5,991 nucleotides of DNA, taken from assembly GCA_035528235.1 (NCBI GenBank), contig DATKZB010000065.1, forward strand, positions 1 to 5,991. Direction: 5' to 3'. Shown in pieces: positions 4,171-5,991 of the stretch. Within the stretch, counting starts at the first letter, position 1, and every line of letters begins with the position of its first letter. The position numbers and the translations under genes are program-made. Below the pieces are notes generated by a model that was given only the letters and a program-made list of their open reading frames with translations, made no database searches and was not told the DNA's origin. This DNA comes from DATKZB01 sp035528235. GTDB lineage: Bacteria > Planctomycetota > Phycisphaerae > FEN-1346.

Positions 4171-5763
4171 CGCGCCGGGCGAGGCGCGGGCGCGGCGACG
4201 GTCTTGCACGAACATCACGCCGAAGATGACGACGAGTATAACCGCGAGCGGCGCGACGTAGCGGAACGACATGAGGCCGCCCTTGTTGTCGGCGGGTCGG
4301 AGGATGGCGGTGGCCTGCTGCTTGGCGTCCAGGGCGGCCCGCTGGGCGTCGGAGGCGGCCACGTCGGCCGGCCCGATGGGTCCGCTGTCGATGGCTATCC
4401 GAAACGCGGTGGCGGTGTCTCGCTCGGCCAGGGCCCCCGAGTTCTCCCACCCCTCCAGGATGTTGGCTACCTGCCTGAGGGCCGTCTGGACGTCGCCGCG
4501 GCGCCGCTCGTCGGCCTGGGTGTGACCGAGCGACTCGGCCCACGCCGTGTAGGTGGTCTCGACCTGCTGGAGCGCGGCGGCGGTCTCCTTGGCGCGGTCG
4601 ACCGATCGGCCGTCGACCGTGCCCTGGTAGACGAGTTCGCGGTGCAGATAGACGTCGGCGATGCGGCCCATCATGGGCGTGGTCACGAAACCGACGAACA
4701 GCCCTCCCATGCCGCCGATGACGCCCAGTGCCAGGGCGCCGCCCTTGGGCACCCGCTCGGACACCACGCCGAGCATGGTGGGCCAGAAGTAGCACACGCC
4801 CACCGCGAAGACAGTGGCCGCCACGGCCACCAGGTAGATGTCGCTGGCGAAACTCAGCATCGCCAGGCCGATGCCGCCCACGATGGCCGAGAGGAGGAGC
4901 ACGCCCGTATCGGTCAGGGCCCTGACGACCGGCCCCGCGTAGTATCGCAAGACGGCCATGAGGCCGGTAATCCAGACCAGGACCAGGATGCCCGGCACGC
5001 CGCCCGCCTCCAGGACGGGCGGAATCCAGCCGTTCGGGCCCAGTTCCAGCGACGCCGTCAGCATCATGCACACCAGCAGCAGAAGAAACAGGGGTCTCAG
5101 GAGCGTCTCGCGGAACATGCCGCCGAACGACACGCCCGACCGCACCCGCTCGGTCGGCGGGCACGTCTGCCCGACGAACAGGAACAGGTACACGGCCGTC
5201 GGCGCCAGCACCATGGCCACCTTCAGTTGCCAGAAGCCGATGCCCGTGCGGCTCAGGATATAACAGGCCACGCCGCCCAGGACGATGCCGCCCGGGAACC
5301 ACATGTGGAACCGGTTGAGTTTCTCGGTCTTGGCGTCGGGGTAGATCGTGGCGATGAGCGGGTTGCAGACGGCCTCGATGATACCGCTGCCGACGGCGTG
5401 GACGAGCATGCCGGCAAAGAGCATCCAGAAGGCGAAGGCCGGGACGGCGGTGGCCGAAATCATCAGGGCCACGCCCAGCACGTGGGTGGCCACGGCGAAC
5501 CAGATGAGCCGCCGCATGCCCAGGACGTCAACCAGCGGGCCCAGGACGAACATCGACAGGGGGAACCCCACGGCCCCGCCGCTCCGCATCCATCCGATCT
5601 GCTCGTTGGTGAGGGCGAACTCCTGTTTCAGCGCCAGAATGATGTCGGCACCGATGGCGAACATCGCCGCCCCGGTAATCAGGCCGATGCAACTGGCCTT
5701 GAACAGCCGCGACGCGTGGACGCCCCCGACGCCGCCGGCGCGGACCGATGCCGTCTGTGACAT
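4141..5763 (-). CDS. MFS transporter, FHS (fucose/glucose permease)-like, with periplasmic insert
   Basis: A 540-residue major facilitator, longer than the usual 400-450. Membrane helices are near 22-44, 58-79, 86-106, 109-136, 154-172, 178-198, 222-244, 255-279, 285-305, 308-332, 342-365 and 499-519. The motif-A loop is G75-PLVDVLGMRR. TM1 has G-A-D40-I, and TM4 has GSGIIE130-AVCNP, followed by KLN150; by eye these match the FucP-type sugar:proton symporters, where an Asp in TM1 and a Glu in TM4 are functionally important. Sugar uptake is therefore plausible, but the substrate is unknown. Between TM11 and TM12 lies a hydrophilic, Ala/Gln-rich, mostly helical insert (about 368-497), expected to face the periplasm. 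ATG 5763 is preferred to the longer frame from 5889 because GAGGTG lies five bases before it and the upstream extension is compositionally unlike protein. The last eight residues come from a REP-like repeat. It is convergent with the permease. Confidence 0.92.
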   Translation of the reverse strand: MSQTASVRAGGVGGVHASRLFKASCIGLITGAAMFAIGADIILALKQEFALTNEQIGWMRSGGAVGFPLSMFVLGPLVDVLGMRRLIWFAVATHVLGVALMISATAVPAFAFWMLFAGMLVHAVGSGIIEAVCNPLIATIYPDAKTEKLNRFHMWFPGGIVLGGVACYILSRTGIGFWQLKVAMVLAPTAVYLFLFVGQTCPPTERVRSGVSFGGMFRETLLRPLFLLLLVCMMLTASLELGPNGWIPPVLEAGGVPGILVLVWITGLMAVLRYYAGPVVRALTDTGVLLLSAIVGGIGLAMLSFASDIYLVAVAATVFAVGVCYFWPTMLGVVSERVPKGGALALGVIGGMGGLFVGFVTTPMMGRIADVYLHRELVYQGTVDGRSVDRAKETAAALQQVETTYTAWAESLGHTQADERRRGDVQTALRQVANILEGWENSGALAERDTATAFRIAIDSGPIGPADVAASDAQRAALDAKQQATAILRPADNKGGLMSFRYVAPLAVILVVIFGVMFVQDRRRARASPGATNAPGKPGG

Positions 5764-5821
5764 GGTTGCACCTCGTGATTCGCGAGTTCGTACGGTGGCG
5801 CGAGGGCGCCCGGACGGCACC

Positions 5822-5849
5822 ATTCTCGGCCCTGGCGCCGGGAAGTCAA
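5822..5849 (-). promoter_or_regulatory. Candidate promoter for the MFS transporter gene
   Basis: On the minus strand TTGACT (5844..5849, five of six) is followed after 16 bases by GAGAAT (5822..5827, four of six). The transcript would begin near 5815, leaving a leader of about 50 bases before ATG 5763. The box spacing is slightly short, so confidence is moderate to low. Confidence 0.4.
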
Positions 5850-5880
5850 CGCGTTTTCGGCGCCCTATTTCGAGGGGGTG

Positions 5881-5898
5881 TGGCAACAATTTCTGGCA
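5881..5898. promoter_or_regulatory. Imperfect palindrome upstream of the MFS promoter
   Basis: TGGCAACAATTTCTGGCA has the symmetric frame TGnCAnnAATTnnTGnCA (12 of 18 bases self-complementary by position). It lies about 31 bases upstream of the -35 box and directly against the stop codon of the next gene. It could bind a dimeric regulator of the transporter. One short imperfect palindrome can also arise by chance. Confidence 0.22.
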
Positions 5899-5991
5899 TT
5901 AGGCGGCGGCCTTTCGTTGGTAGGTCCAGTAGGTGGGCCAGAGGTGGCTGTGTTCGAGGGCCGCCAGGGTCATGATGGCCTCGGCGTTGGG
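5899..5991 (-). CDS. C-terminal end of an unidentified protein (continues beyond window)
   Basis: Thirty codons and a TAA are visible, ending EHSHLWPTYWTYQRKAAA. The frame is open to the right edge and has the same C/G-ending codon use as the other genes, so it is probably the tail of a real gene. The Trp/Tyr-rich end after an 'AEAIMTLAAL' helix is faintly like the C-termini of some insertion-sequence transposases, but 30 residues are not enough to assign it. It is on the same strand as the MFS gene and ends 135 bases upstream of it; a candidate promoter lies in the gap, so the two need not form an operon. Confidence 0.5.
   Translation of the reverse strand, partial: PNAEAIMTLAALEHSHLWPTYWTYQRKAAA

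Noticed and set aside
2379..4229. A 616-codon plus-strand frame overlapping the permease in another register
   Set aside because: Its translation is Arg/Gly-rich with no domain, while the overlapping frame encodes a full APC permease with its signatures.
4138..5760. A 540-codon plus-strand open frame mirroring the MFS gene
   Set aside because: It is an exact antisense mirror of the transporter, His/Gly/Asp/Gln-rich with no membrane or domain pattern, and has no ribosome site. It is a shadow frame.

Overview
The window is about 6 kb of very GC-rich bacterial DNA with strong G/C bias at third codon positions, which explains the many long antisense shadow frames. An N-terminal two-CxxC zinc ribbon followed by a Pro/Ala linker and membrane segments, a lipoprotein metallophosphoesterase, and palindrome-rich intergenic DNA together suggest a Planctomycetota-like organism. 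This is an impression from gene style. No marker gene is present to prove it.

Layout, left to right: (1) a zinc-ribbon membrane protein on the minus strand, running off the left edge (<1..583); (2) a 473-base divergent intergenic region (584..1056) with a candidate promoter for each flanking gene and, between them, two abutting palindromic repeats (757..782 and 782..891); (3) a plus-strand pair: a lipoprotein calcineurin-like metallophosphoesterase (1057..2508), followed closely by an APC-superfamily amino acid permease (about 2545..3978); (4) a cluster of five REP-like palindromes (3949..4170) lying between, and running into, the ends of two convergent genes; (5) an MFS transporter of the fucose/glucose-permease (FHS) type on the minus strand (4141..5763), with an unusual roughly 130-residue soluble insert before its last membrane helix; (6) its promoter region; and (7) the last 30 codons of another minus-strand gene at the right edge (5899..5991).

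The phosphoesterase and permease are probably co-transcribed from a promoter at about 953..982. They may form a small unit of phosphoester hydrolysis at the cell surface plus amino acid uptake, but their functional link is not demonstrated. The MFS gene is convergent and separately expressed. I see no complete new defence, mobile or biosynthetic system. The most unusual signal is the REP-like repeat family: it supplies the stop codon and the last eight or so residues of both convergent genes, and its stem changes are compensatory. Secondary points are the asymmetric 45-base-arm inverted repeat between the divergent promoters, a possible non-canonical ATC start for the permease, and the MFS insert.
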